The position numbers and the translations under genes were made by a program. This document shows, one piece after another, positions 1-7,760 of a stretch of DNA of 64,000 nucleotides. Numbering within the stretch: the stretch's first letter is position 1; every line of letters begins with the position of its first letter. Source of the DNA: Candidatus Dormiibacterota bacterium (GTDB lineage Bacteria > Chloroflexota > Dormibacteria > Aeolococcales > Aeolococcaceae). The stretch is taken from positions 124,001 to 188,000 of the forward strand of contig PMOL01000013.1 in assembly GCA_003162415.1 (NCBI GenBank), given 5' to 3'. The notes under the pieces were generated by a model. That model was not told the origin of the DNA and did no database searches. It was given only the letters and a program-made list of their open reading frames with translations.

Positions 1-1
1 C

Positions 2-925
2 TTCAGCGCCGTGCAACGGGCCTGCTGGGCAGCGTTGCGCGCCGCGCCGGCCCTCGGAGCCGGAGGCCACGCGCCCGCCGGGTTCGCCCACGGAGTACCC
101 GATCTCCCCGACGGATTCGCCATCGCTGCGCTCAGGATCCGCGACGGCGACTTCGAAAACGGCGTGCTCGCGGTCCGCGACGGCGGCTTCGTCATCGGAG
201 CGCGCGGACTCGACGATGCGGGCCTCGACGTCGTCGGACGGCCGATCCCACCCCTGTCGAACCCGGTTGACGGCTCCATCGCTACGCCCGCGGGCCGCCC
301 TGGCTCGGCAATGGCCACGCCGAACGGTCACGGAACCCTCCCGGCGATGTTCGCGCTCGGCCAGGCGGGGAGCGGGTTCCTGGTCGCCACAGCCGGCGAC
401 ACCGTCGTCCTGGTCGATCCCCATGCAGCCCACGAGAAGGTGCTGTACACCGAGCTGCTGGGACGCTGGCGCGAGGAACTGCCCGAGGCGTCCGACTCGC
501 AACTGCTCCTGATGCCCGTGGTGGTGGAGTGCGGACCCGATCGGGCGTCGCGAGTTGCAGACGAACATGACTTTTTCTCACGATGCGGTTTCAGCATCGA
601 GCCGTTCGGTCCCAGCTCGGTTCGCTGCACGGCGGTCCCGCTCACCGCTGCGAGCGCGGACCCCGAGATTCTGGTCGCCGACCTGATCGAGCGCCTCGAC
701 GAGCGCGATTCCGGAGTGGAGGAGCGCCGCCACCGCCTCGCCGCCCTGGTCGCCTGCCATGCGGCGGTCCGCTTCGGCGACCGCCTCGATGTCGTCGCCC
801 AGCAACGCCTGCTCGACCAACTGGCTGCGACCCCCGGGGGAACCACCTGCCCGCACGGTCGCCCGTCGGTGCTCCTCCTCGACGATGCCGTGCTCCGTCG
901 CGCATTCCGGCGGCCGTCGCGATGA
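2..925 (+). CDS. mutL: DNA mismatch repair protein MutL, C-terminal part (5' end outside window)
   Basis: MutL couples mismatch recognition by MutS to strand incision. Only the C-terminal dimerisation/endonuclease half lies in the window; the reading frame is open to the first base, so the N-terminal GHKL ATPase is upstream. A variable linker (to about nt 340) precedes the C-terminal domain. Visible motifs are D-P-H-A-x2-E-x4-E at nt 416-454, which matches the metal-binding D-Q-H-A-x2-E-x4-E endonuclease motif with Q replaced by P, an ACHAAVRFGDRL segment, and CPHGRP near the end. These mark the endonuclease-type MutL of MutH-less bacteria. The TGA stop overlaps the miaA ATG, so the two genes are probably co-transcribed, an arrangement seen in many bacteria. 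Most actinobacteria lack MutL, which helps the taxonomic inference. Confidence 0.93.
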   Translation, partial: FSAVQRACWAALRAAPALGAGGHAPAGFAHGVPDLPDGFAIAALRIRDGDFENGVLAVRDGGFVIGARGLDDAGLDVVGRPIPPLSNPVDGSIATPAGRPGSAMATPNGHGTLPAMFALGQAGSGFLVATAGDTVVLVDPHAAHEKVLYTELLGRWREELPEASDSQLLLMPVVVECGPDRASRVADEHDFFSRCGFSIEPFGPSSVRCTAVPLTAASADPEILVADLIERLDERDSGVEERRHRLAALVACHAAVRFGDRLDVVAQQRLLDQLAATPGGTTCPHGRPSVLLLDDAVLRRAFRRPSR

Positions 926-1881
926 GCCACCCCATGCTGGTGATCGTCGGACCGACCTGCTCCGGCAAGACCGCGCTCGCCGTGGCGGCCGCCAAGGAGC
1001 TGGCGCCCGCCGAGATGCTCAACGCCGATTCACGACAGGTCCGCCGCGGGCTGCGCGTCGGGACTTGCGCGCCGCGCCCATCGGAGTTGCAGGGGGTGCG
1101 CTGCCACCTGCTCGACCTCTGCGACCCGGGCGAGATGTTCACGGTGGCTGACTGGCTGACCGCGGCAAGGCGCAGCCTCGAGCGCCTTGACCGCTCTGGA
1201 ACCCGCGCCGTGGTCGCCGGCGGCACCGGGCTCTACGTCACCGCCCTGGTCGACGGCTTCGACCTTGCCCAGGTCCCGCCCGACCCGGTCCGCCGCGCGG
1301 ACCGCTCCGAGATGGCGGCGACCGCGGAAGGGCTCGAGACGCTCGCCGCCGAGCTGCGCCGGCGAGACCCCGACGGCGCGATCGAGACCGACCAGCGCAA
1401 TCCGCGCCGGGTCATCCGGGCGCTCGAGATCCTCGACGCCAAGGGCGGCTCGGTCCTCAGCGCGCGCAAGCGGACCGCACCGCGCTCGGCGGTGATGGTC
1501 GCGCTCGACGTCGCCCGTCCCATCCACGCCCGCTGGATCGAGCACCGAATCGCCGGAATGTTCGACAGTGGCGGCATCCAGGACGAGGTCCGATGGCTGC
1601 AGGGACGGGGGCTGGACCGGGCGGCGATCGGCGCGTGCGGCATCGGCTACAGCGAGGCCCTCGATCTCATCGAGGGGCATCTGGACCTTGAGGCGGCGAT
1701 GCAGGCGACCATGCGCCGGACCCTGCGCTATGCCCGCGCCCAACGGACCTGGTTCCGGCGTGACAGCAGGCTCACCTGGTTCCGACCCGATCTCATGAGC
1801 TTCGACCAGATGCTCTCTCAGGTCCTCGACCGGGTCACCGGGGCTGAAGCGGGACCCAGCATCGGCGAGGGGGCGGACTAG
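922..1881 (+). CDS. miaA: tRNA dimethylallyltransferase
   Basis: MiaA transfers a dimethylallyl group to N6 of A37 in tRNAs reading UNN codons. The 319-residue protein has the usual length. It starts with a P-loop (GPTCSGKT, residues about 9-16), followed by the family segment NADSRQV (normally NADSxQVYxG), a DLCDP segment, and the VAGGTGLYVTAL motif near residue 98. The ATG at 922 overlaps the mutL stop (ATGA), which fixes the start; the frame is open further upstream but that part is a shadow of mutL. The assignment is firm from the motifs. Confidence 0.95.
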   Translation: MSHPMLVIVGPTCSGKTALAVAAAKELAPAEMLNADSRQVRRGLRVGTCAPRPSELQGVRCHLLDLCDPGEMFTVADWLTAARRSLERLDRSGTRAVVAGGTGLYVTALVDGFDLAQVPPDPVRRADRSEMAATAEGLETLAAELRRRDPDGAIETDQRNPRRVIRALEILDAKGGSVLSARKRTAPRSAVMVALDVARPIHARWIEHRIAGMFDSGGIQDEVRWLQGRGLDRAAIGACGIGYSEALDLIEGHLDLEAAMQATMRRTLRYARAQRTWFRRDSRLTWFRPDLMSFDQMLSQVLDRVTGAEAGPSIGEGAD

Positions 1882-1884
1882 CCC

Positions 1885-1898
1885 AGAACATCCGTTTG
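1885..1898. promoter_or_regulatory. Candidate LexA box upstream of lexA
   Basis: The 14-mer AGAACATCCGTTTG matches the Gram-positive LexA consensus CGAACRNRYGTTYC at 11 of 14 positions and keeps the GAAC-N4-GTT core. It lies 65 nt upstream of the lexA start, just after the miaA stop, where an autoregulatory operator would be expected. A much better match occurs at 4357. Confidence 0.55.
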
Positions 1899-1962
1899 CA
1901 TTTTTCGGGTTCCCGTGCTACATTCCGGGTCGCCCAAGCTGGCTGGAGGATGTTTCAAAGCA

Positions 1963-2598
1963 ATGCCTGACTCCCTGAACCCGCGGCAGCGTCAAATCCT
2001 CGATTACCTCCGAGAACACAGCCGCGATCACTCGTACCCGCCGACGGTTCGGGAGATCGGTCGAGCAGTCGGTCTCAGCTCGTCCTCAACCGTGCAGAAC
2101 CACCTCAACACGCTTGAGACCCGCGGCTTCATCACCCGCGACCCGGCGAAGTCGCGGACCGTCGAGATCGTCGACGCCCAGGAGTCTCGGCGCCCCGGCA
2201 ACATCGTCAATCTCCCCCTCATCGGCCGTGTCGCGGCAGGCACGCCGGTCCTGGCTGTGGAGAACGTCGAAGAGCACCTCAACGTGGGCACCGAGATCGC
2301 CGGGGGCGACGACTCCTATGCGCTCACCGTGCACGGCGAGAGCATGATCGACGCCGGCATCCGTGACGGGGACATCGTGGTCGTCAGCCCTCGCAAGGAC
2401 GCTCCGGCGAACGGCACCATCGTTGTCGCACGTATCGAGAACGAGCACACTGGCGAGAGCGAGGTGACCGTCAAGCGGTTCTTCCGTGAGGCCGGACGGA
2501 TCCGCCTCCAGCCGGAGAACAGCACGATGGAGCCGATCTACGCCCGCGAACTCGCGCTCGAAGGCGTCGTGGTCGCGGTCATCCGGCTGCTGAAGTAG
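1963..2598 (+). CDS. lexA: LexA SOS repressor
   Basis: LexA represses the SOS regulon until RecA filaments trigger its self-cleavage. The 211-residue protein has the family length. A winged helix-turn-helix spans about residues 1-65 (PPTVREIGRAVGLSS). The self-cleavage bond is the Ala-Gly pair at residues 92-93 (VAAGTP), and the S24 peptidase domain carries catalytic Ser127 (GESMID) and Lys171 (TVKRFF). The ATG at 1963 is preceded by GGAGGA at 1945-1950. The upstream ATG at 1950 hits a stop within seven codons, and the in-frame extension to 1915 has no ribosome-binding site. A probable LexA box lies upstream. Confidence 0.95.
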   Translation: MPDSLNPRQRQILDYLREHSRDHSYPPTVREIGRAVGLSSSSTVQNHLNTLETRGFITRDPAKSRTVEIVDAQESRRPGNIVNLPLIGRVAAGTPVLAVENVEEHLNVGTEIAGGDDSYALTVHGESMIDAGIRDGDIVVVSPRKDAPANGTIVVARIENEHTGESEVTVKRFFREAGRIRLQPENSTMEPIYARELALEGVVVAVIRLLK

Positions 2599-2602
2599 CC
2601 CT

Positions 2603-3070
2603 TTAGCCCTGCGGCCCGCCGCCGAGGTTCTCGAGCGAGAGACGCGGAAGCGAGCCGAGGTAGGCGTCGAGTGCCGCGGCAAGCTCCGAACTCGCCTGGC
2701 CGTGCACGGTGACCCGCGTGCCCCCCAGGTCGTCGGCGACGGCGCTCATGGCGAGGTCGGGGCGGTTGTCGATCAGCAGCGGCACGCCGGGAACGAGGGC
2801 GAGTGGCAGCAGCACGATGAGCACCGGGGTCACCGCGGTGAGGATCAGGACCGCGAGGACAACCGCGAGGCCGAGCAGCACCGCGACATCGCCGCCGTAG
2901 CGCCGGCGCTGCTGGGGGCGCAGCACCAGGTAATTCGGCCCGCGCTCAGCAACCGCGATCCCTGGCATCGGACGCTGGGCGAACTCGCCGAGCACATCGT
3001 CCGGGGGTTTCCCGGTCCGGAGTGAGAACTGGTAGGCGCGTGTTCGCAGCCTGGTGATCATAGGGCGCAT
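2603..3070 (-). CDS. Membrane protein of unknown function
   Basis: The protein has 155 residues and an ATG preceded by a GGAG element. A basic N-terminal half (about residues 1-62) is followed by one hydrophobic block, about residues 63-100, able to form a hairpin of two membrane helices, and a soluble C-terminal region of about 50 residues. The layout resembles small two-helix membrane proteins, but I do not recognise the family. It converges on lexA with a 4-nt gap and is divergent from ctaG. Confidence 0.6.
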   Translation of the reverse strand: MRPMITRLRTRAYQFSLRTGKPPDDVLGEFAQRPMPGIAVAERGPNYLVLRPQQRRRYGGDVAVLLGLAVVLAVLILTAVTPVLIVLLPLALVPGVPLLIDNRPDLAMSAVADDLGGTRVTVHGQASSELAAALDAYLGSLPRLSLENLGGGPQG

Positions 3071-3124
3071 AGCGTCGCTCCATTTGTACCGCGTCGCGAC
3101 AGCGATGCGTGAGGTGCGTTAGCG

Positions 3125-4072
3125 TTGAGCCCCATGGCTCGCCCGCCGGCAACCGCCCTGAACGTCGATCCGCTGCTGCTCGGGCTCGTCGTCCTCGCCG
3201 TCGCCGCATGGGTCTGGGTCGTTCGCCGGTCCAGCGAGTCGCCGAGCGGTTCGCGACGGCTGGCACTGGGTGCCGCAGTCGCGCTCCTGGTCGCCATCTG
3301 GATCTCGCCGCTGGCCACGCTTGCCCAGCACTACCTGCTCGCGGCCCACCTTATCCAGGTGCTGATCCTGATGGGGCCGGTACCGGCGCTCCTGCTCCTC
3401 TCACTCCCTCGCAACGCCGGGATCGCTCCGCGATCGGTACCCCTTCCACTCCGGCTCGCTGTGCATCCGATCGTCGCGATCATCGCCGTGAACGCCGGCT
3501 TCATCGTCTGGCACCTGACCCCGGCGTACGACGCCGCACTGGCGAGCTGGTGGCTGTACGACGTGATGCAGGCGACACTTCTGCTGGTCTCACTGCTCTT
3601 CTGGTGGCCGATCGTGACCCCGTGCTCACCCCCGGCCCGGGCGCTCACGGGGTTCGGCAAGCTCGGCTACATCGTCCTGGCCACCATCCCGCAGACCCTG
3701 GGCGGGTTGCTCGTGGCCCTGGCGGGTCACGTGCTCTACCCGGGGTATGGCTCCGGGCCGCAGCTCGTCGGCGTCGACGCGCTCACCGATCAGCAGATCG
3801 CGGGAGCGAGCATCGCGCTGGTGAGCAAGATCGCTCTCTTCGCAGCCTTCTGGGTGGTATTCATGAACCTGTTGAGCACCGGGTCGGACGGACGCGAGGA
3901 TGACGGCGGGGGCGGTGGTGGGGGCGGGTCGAGTCCCCGGTTGGATGCGCCGCGCCCGCGTCCCTCAGGGCTGCCCCGTTGGCTGGACGACGTCGGCGAC
4001 GGCAGGACGACCGATGAGCCGCTGCCGAGGCCGGTCAGGGTGCCGGTAGGGTCAGGATCTCGCCCGGCCTGA
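3125..4072 (+). CDS. CtaG-type cytochrome c oxidase assembly protein
   Basis: The 315-residue polytopic membrane protein has about seven hydrophobic segments. The loop AQHYLLAAHLIQVLILMG (about residues 71-88) and conserved histidines in WHLTP and AGHVLYP are typical of the caa3_CtaG family, which helps metallate aa3/caa3 oxidases. A TTG at 3125 is preferred because GAGGTG lies 8 nt upstream; an ATG at 3134 is the alternative. The cytoplasmic tail (about residue 255 on) is low complexity, with an eight-glycine run encoded by G-rich DNA near 3905-3930, followed by a Pro/Arg-rich segment. Its 3' end overlaps the convergent LysM gene by 38 nt. Confidence 0.82.
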   Translation: MSPMARPPATALNVDPLLLGLVVLAVAAWVWVVRRSSESPSGSRRLALGAAVALLVAIWISPLATLAQHYLLAAHLIQVLILMGPVPALLLLSLPRNAGIAPRSVPLPLRLAVHPIVAIIAVNAGFIVWHLTPAYDAALASWWLYDVMQATLLLVSLLFWWPIVTPCSPPARALTGFGKLGYIVLATIPQTLGGLLVALAGHVLYPGYGSGPQLVGVDALTDQQIAGASIALVSKIALFAAFWVVFMNLLSTGSDGREDDGGGGGGGGSSPRLDAPRPRPSGLPRWLDDVGDGRTTDEPLPRPVRVPVGSGSRPA

Positions 4073-4346
4073 TCGAAGCCCCGTCAAGGTGATTCGCCGC
4101 CTCGATGCTGAAGATCGACTGCTCGATGTTCGCGCCGGGGTAGTGCGCTGCCGCGATGCCCCAGAGAGTCTCGCCGGAGTGCACCACCACCCGTGTGTTG
4201 GTATTCGGAGAGCCGGCATACGCGACACCGCCGACGACGACGAGCCCGGCGGCCGCACTGGCCACCACGAGGGCGAGCCGCGCCGGACGGCTGAGGCGAT
4301 CTGGCGGGCGGGAAAAGCGATTGGGTCCGAGGCTGTCCTGGATCAT
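4035..4346 (-). CDS. Small membrane-anchored LysM protein, probable SOS cell-division suppressor (YneA/ChiZ-like)
   Basis: The protein has 103 residues: a basic cytoplasmic N-terminus (1-21), one membrane helix (about 22-44) and a single LysM peptidoglycan-binding domain (about 53-101; VHSGETLWGIA and GEILTLP). The one-helix plus LysM layout and the location near lexA match the SOS-induced division inhibitors YneA of Bacillus and Rv2719c/ChiZ of mycobacteria. A consensus LexA box at 4357-4370 lies 10 nt upstream of the ATG, so LexA should block its transcription directly. The ribosome-binding site is weak (AGG). The architecture and operator are seen directly; division arrest is inferred from family and context. 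Confidence 0.75.
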   Translation of the reverse strand: MIQDSLGPNRFSRPPDRLSRPARLALVVASAAAGLVVVGGVAYAGSPNTNTRVVVHSGETLWGIAAAHYPGANIEQSIFSIEAANHLDGASIRPGEILTLPAP

Positions 4347-4356
4347 GTTCCTGCAC

Positions 4357-4370
4357 CGAACGTATGTTCC
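4357..4370. promoter_or_regulatory. Consensus LexA operator between divergent LysM and NUDIX genes
   Basis: CGAACGTATGTTCC matches the Gram-positive SOS-box consensus CGAACRNRYGTTYC at all 14 positions. It is 10 nt upstream of the LysM-protein start and 26 nt upstream of the preferred NUDIX start, so one operator could control both genes. Confidence 0.85.
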
Positions 4371-4396
4371 ATAGCGAGGACACTACCAGGGAACGG

Positions 4397-4924
4397 ATGT
4401 TCGAGTCAAGGAACACGATCCAGATCGCGTTCGACGTCGAACCGCCGGATAATCCCCGGGTGAGCGAGCGCGCGATCAGGATCCGGGCCGGGGTCCTCGT
4501 GTGGCGCGACGGCGAGGTGCTCCTGGTCCGCCACGAGAAAGGCAGCCGCTCCTACTGGCTTGTGCCGGGCGGGGGAGTCGACACCGGCGAGACGATGGTC
4601 GCCGCCGGCGCGCGTGAGGTGCTCGAGGAGACCGGCTACTCGGTCGAGATGGGACCGCTGCTGCTCGTCTGCGAGGCCATCGACCCGAAACCCGGCGGCC
4701 GGCACATCGTCAACGTCGTCTACGCCGGGACGGTCCGTGGCGGCACGCTCACCGTGGGCGTGGACGACAAGTCGCTCCGCGACGCGCACTGGCATCCGAT
4801 CGAGGCGCTCGGCGAGCTCGAGATGTATCCGCCGATCGGCGCAGAGCTGCTCGCCTGTTGCCGCGAGAACGGCAGCGGCGCGGTTCGTGTCCTGGGCAAC
4901 ACCTGGCGCCCCTACGAAGCCTAG
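4397..4924 (+). CDS. NUDIX hydrolase
   Basis: The 175-residue protein has a complete Nudix box at residues 59-81: G-x5-E-x7-R-E-x2-E-E-x-G, seen as GGVDTGE followed by REVLEETGY. NUDIX enzymes hydrolyse nucleoside diphosphates linked to other moieties; the substrate cannot be told here, though cleaning of damaged nucleotides would fit LexA control. The ATG at 4397 follows AGGGA at a short spacing. An in-frame ATG at 4364 would fall inside the LexA box, and a GTG at 4460 is a shorter option. The gene converges on the recombinase. Confidence 0.88.
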   Translation: MFESRNTIQIAFDVEPPDNPRVSERAIRIRAGVLVWRDGEVLLVRHEKGSRSYWLVPGGGVDTGETMVAAGAREVLEETGYSVEMGPLLLVCEAIDPKPGGRHIVNVVYAGTVRGGTLTVGVDDKSLRDAHWHPIEALGELEMYPPIGAELLACCRENGSGAVRVLGNTWRPYEA

Positions 4925-4942
4925 CGGGCTCGGCCGGGTGTC

Positions 4943-5992
4943 TCAGGTCCGGGCGGCCACCTCACCGAGATAGTCGCCGAGGCGGCGATACGCCTCCCGC
5001 TTGCGGCGGTCGGTGATCTCGGTGTAGACCTTCAGGGTTTCGAGGGTGGCATGCCCGAGGACCTCCTGCACCAGCCGCACGTCGCCGTCGGTCGCTTCGA
5101 GGAGGGTGGTCGCCGCCGTGTGCCGCGCGGCATGGGGGGTACGAAGGTCGCTGAACAGCTCGAACATCTCCGGATCGACGCCCATGCGATGCCGCAACGC
5201 GGCGAGCGCCCGGCGAGCACCATCGGTGGTCAGGCGGTTGTGGGGCAGGGCACGCCCATGAGGCACGTCGGCTCGAGCGACGCTGATGAACAGGGCAGGG
5301 GACGGGTCGGGTCCGCGCATCTTGAGATAATCCTCGACTGCGCCGAACGCATCGTCGGTGCAATACACAGTTCTGTATTTGCCACCTTTGCCAAGAACAC
5401 GGAATCCCTCGGGCCGGACGTCACCGCGATCCAGCCCGCATGCCTCGGCGATCCGGCATCCGGTGCTCAGCAGCAGGTGGATGAGGGCCCGGTCGCGGCG
5501 GTCACGAAGGGTCTCCCTGGGAAGTGCCGCGAGCAGCCTGGGAACGTGATCCGTCGGCACCGGGTGCGGGTCACCCACCACGTAGCGAGGCACGGTGACC
5601 TGGCGGCTCAGCTCAGCTGCGATCCAGCCCTCGTCGTACGAATACGCGAGGAAACGCCGCAACGCGACAAGCGCCCGGGCACGCGAGCGCGGATTGGGCA
5701 GCACGTCGGCGAGCTCGATCTGATAGCGGCGCAGCATGGGCCGGTCGACCCCGGAGAGCAGCTCGCCGGTGAGCGGACGCGTGCGGAGGAAGGCCACGAA
5801 CTTGGCGAGGTCCTGCCGGTAGGCACGGACAGTCGTCGCCGGGCGGTTGCGCTGCACCCGGAGCCAGTCGAGGAACTGATCGACCTGGTCGGGCATCGAG
5901 TCGGTGGGTCCGGGGACGTGTCCCGCCCATGCGGGCCCGCGCCGTTGGCGGGGCGCCGTTGGCCGGCGGGTGGAGCGAAGCCGAGCGGCCAT
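4943..5992 (-). CDS. Tyrosine recombinase, XerC/XerD type
   Basis: The 349-residue integrase has an N-terminal SAM-like DNA-binding domain (about 34-130) and a C-terminal catalytic domain. The catalytic set is complete: Arg180 (STGCRIAEACGL), Lys205 (GKGGKYR), His287 and Arg290 (HAARH), His314 (LGHATLETLKVY) and nucleophile Tyr323. Such enzymes resolve chromosome dimers at dif or integrate mobile DNA. Start choice is uncertain: ATG 5992 gives a basic 32-residue leader, while ATG 5896 begins right at the core domain. The frame continues upstream through the nucleotidyltransferase gene, but that is a shadow. A 14-bp sequence just upstream of the start recurs at 7916. Confidence 0.88.
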   Translation of the reverse strand: MAARLRSTRRPTAPRQRRGPAWAGHVPGPTDSMPDQVDQFLDWLRVQRNRPATTVRAYRQDLAKFVAFLRTRPLTGELLSGVDRPMLRRYQIELADVLPNPRSRARALVALRRFLAYSYDEGWIAAELSRQVTVPRYVVGDPHPVPTDHVPRLLAALPRETLRDRRDRALIHLLLSTGCRIAEACGLDRGDVRPEGFRVLGKGGKYRTVYCTDDAFGAVEDYLKMRGPDPSPALFISVARADVPHGRALPHNRLTTDGARRALAALRHRMGVDPEMFELFSDLRTPHAARHTAATTLLEATDGDVRLVQEVLGHATLETLKVYTEITDRRKREAYRRLGDYLGEVAART

Positions 5993-5999
5993 GCTCCGT

Positions 6000-6013
6000 A
6001 TTATCAGGAGCTT
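6000..6013. repeat. Direct repeat copy 1 (ATTATCAGGAGCTT)
   Basis: This copy lies just upstream of the recombinase start and covers the stop codon of the nucleotidyltransferase gene. An identical 14-mer, AT-rich for this region, occurs in the same orientation at 7916-7929. Together they flank the nucleotidyltransferase and GNAT genes. It could be a core attachment site or a chance match. Confidence 0.35.
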
Positions 6014-6813
6014 GGCGCCGAGTGACTGATTCCCGCTTCCTCGAGGGCGAACCTGATGAAATCGAGAGTGGCGAGACGCTGGTCCAATTGCCGGCCGCCC
6101 GGGTATGCGCCTGCCGATTCGATCAAAGGGTGCCACGCCTCGAGGTACGGGCCCCTGAGCGCCCAGGAGGCGGCTTCCGGCTTGGTCACCAGCTCGCCGG
6201 TGGCCAGCAGGCAGAGCGCGCGGCACATGGTGATCACGGCGTACGCCTGGTACGCACGCTTGAGGAACTGTCCCGGATATTCGAGCTGAGGCAGCCACCA
6301 CGTTCGGAGGGTGCCCACCATCGCGTCACGAAGCTCGCCGCCGGTCACGGGCGCCACGATTTTTGAAATCTTCGGGCCGAAAAGGGTGATGCCGTGCCGG
6401 CGGAGGATCGACCGCAGGATGAGGAGGTCCGGACCGAGGGTCTGCACCTTGAATCCGTCGTCCTGGTGCAGCTCCAGGACTGCGAGGCGGGGAATGCCGG
6501 GCATTGCCAGAGCCTTCGCGGGAATGAACATCGCCTCGAGGCGGTCCGCCCAACGATCATCGCCCCAGCCGTGCATCGCCCGGTGCACCTCATGGAGGCG
6601 TTCGTTCGCCGGCCCGTCGGTGAGCACTCGCGTAGTGACGAGCACATCGATGTCGCTCGTGCGCGTGTTGAAGGCTCCGGTCGAGACGGATCCGTGGACG
6701 TAGACCCCCGCAAGATTCCGTCCGAGCGCGCTTCGCCAGGAGGATACGGCCAGGCTGAGAAACGAGCCGAGCCCCGGCCCTCCGGCCCTGATGATCCGCG
6801 GGTCGATGTCCAT
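6004..6813 (-). CDS. Nucleotidyltransferase-fold protein (AadA-like)
   Basis: The 269-residue protein carries the Pol-beta-type nucleotidyltransferase signature G-S-x(11)-D-x-D: GS at 41-42 and Asp54/Asp56 (TSDIDVLV). A helical C-terminal half includes an RAYQAYAVITMCRALCLL segment and a TKPEAASWAL segment, as in aminoglycoside adenylyltransferases of the AadA/ANT(3'') type with a DUF4111-like domain. The substrate is unknown; antibiotic modification is possible but unproven. ATG 6813 is chosen; a TTG at 6882 would overlap the GNAT gene. It lies directly downstream of the GNAT gene on the same strand. Confidence 0.72.
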   Translation of the reverse strand: MDIDPRIIRAGGPGLGSFLSLAVSSWRSALGRNLAGVYVHGSVSTGAFNTRTSDIDVLVTTRVLTDGPANERLHEVHRAMHGWGDDRWADRLEAMFIPAKALAMPGIPRLAVLELHQDDGFKVQTLGPDLLILRSILRRHGITLFGPKISKIVAPVTGGELRDAMVGTLRTWWLPQLEYPGQFLKRAYQAYAVITMCRALCLLATGELVTKPEAASWALRGPYLEAWHPLIESAGAYPGGRQLDQRLATLDFIRFALEEAGISHSAPSS

Positions 6814-6869
6814 CCTTGGTAACCCTATCCCGGACCGCGGCGCATCCAGACCGCCGCGACGCGATGCGC

Positions 6870-7760
6870 TCAGACGGTGCAATCCACCTTCGGCGTGCCG
6901 AGACGTTCAAACCGCCCCCGCCGGCCCGACTCGCGCCAGCCCAGATGCCGCCAGGTCGTACGGGCTTCCGGGTTGTTGACGTTGACATGGAGCCGCGCGA
7001 CCCGGGTGCCGGCGGCTCGCATCCGGCAGGTCGCCTCGGTCACGAGCGCAGTGGCGAGCCCGATGCGGCGGTGAGCGGGCGCGACGCCGACCTGGTCGAC
7101 CCAGCCGCGACTGCAGATGACGAATCCCGCCGGCACACCGTCAAGGAGGGCGCAGACCGAGGTCTCCGGGACAAAGTCCGCGTCACCCGTGAGCCGTTCG
7201 AGCCACTCCGATCGCGACCAGCCCGGGAAGCCGGGCCGATCCCTGAAGGCCGCTTCGCAGACCTCGAAGCTCGCCGCGGCGGCGGAGTCGCTCCAGTCGA
7301 GGACGGTCGAGCCGGCCGGCCACCGCACCTCGGGCGAGCCCTCTGTGTCCGATAGATCGCGCTCCAGGGCGAGCTCCTCCAAGACGAGGTCGAAGCCCGC
7401 AGCGGCCCACCGGCCTGTCTCGCCGTCGGTCAGACACTCGCTGACCACGCGGACCCTGATCGTTGAGCCGCCGTCGGCGATCTGACGCTCGATCCAGGCA
7501 CGCTGAGTGGTCCAGAGATCCTCGAACCCGGGCCTGAGCATCGACGTCACGGTGATGACCCCACCGTCACCCGAGCCGTCCAGCGACACCGCCGCCGAGC
7601 CGCCGAGCTCGCCCGTGGGCAAGGCTTGGGCCATCCTCGAGACGCCGGGGCCGAAGTAGAGGCGATCGAGCCAGCTCGGGTCGACGACGAGCGACCAACC
7701 GGCCGGGTCGGGCAACTGCGCTTGCGCCAGCTCCAGGATTCGCGCCAATTCAGATGCCAT
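6870..7760 (-). CDS. GNAT-family N-acetyltransferase
   Basis: The 296-residue protein has a canonical acetyl-CoA-binding segment near residue 240 (VGVAPAHRRIGLATALV) followed by ARLHVNVNNPEA and LGW, as in mycothiol-synthase-like and other GNAT enzymes. The N-terminal half is a diverged second GNAT-like region, so this is a tandem-GNAT layout. The substrate cannot be told. ATG 7760 is preferred over an extension to 7892 that has no visible ribosome-binding site. It probably shares a transcript with the nucleotidyltransferase gene. Confidence 0.78.
   Translation of the reverse strand: MASELARILELAQAQLPDPAGWSLVVDPSWLDRLYFGPGVSRMAQALPTGELGGSAAVSLDGSGDGGVITVTSMLRPGFEDLWTTQRAWIERQIADGGSTIRVRVVSECLTDGETGRWAAAGFDLVLEELALERDLSDTEGSPEVRWPAGSTVLDWSDSAAAASFEVCEAAFRDRPGFPGWSRSEWLERLTGDADFVPETSVCALLDGVPAGFVICSRGWVDQVGVAPAHRRIGLATALVTEATCRMRAAGTRVARLHVNVNNPEARTTWRHLGWRESGRRGRFERLGTPKVDCTV

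Noticed and set aside
583-921. In-frame upstream extension of miaA to 583
   Set aside because: It overlaps mutL entirely in another frame, is Arg/Pro-rich without any domain, and the ATG at 922 overlaps the mutL stop and begins at the P-loop as expected.
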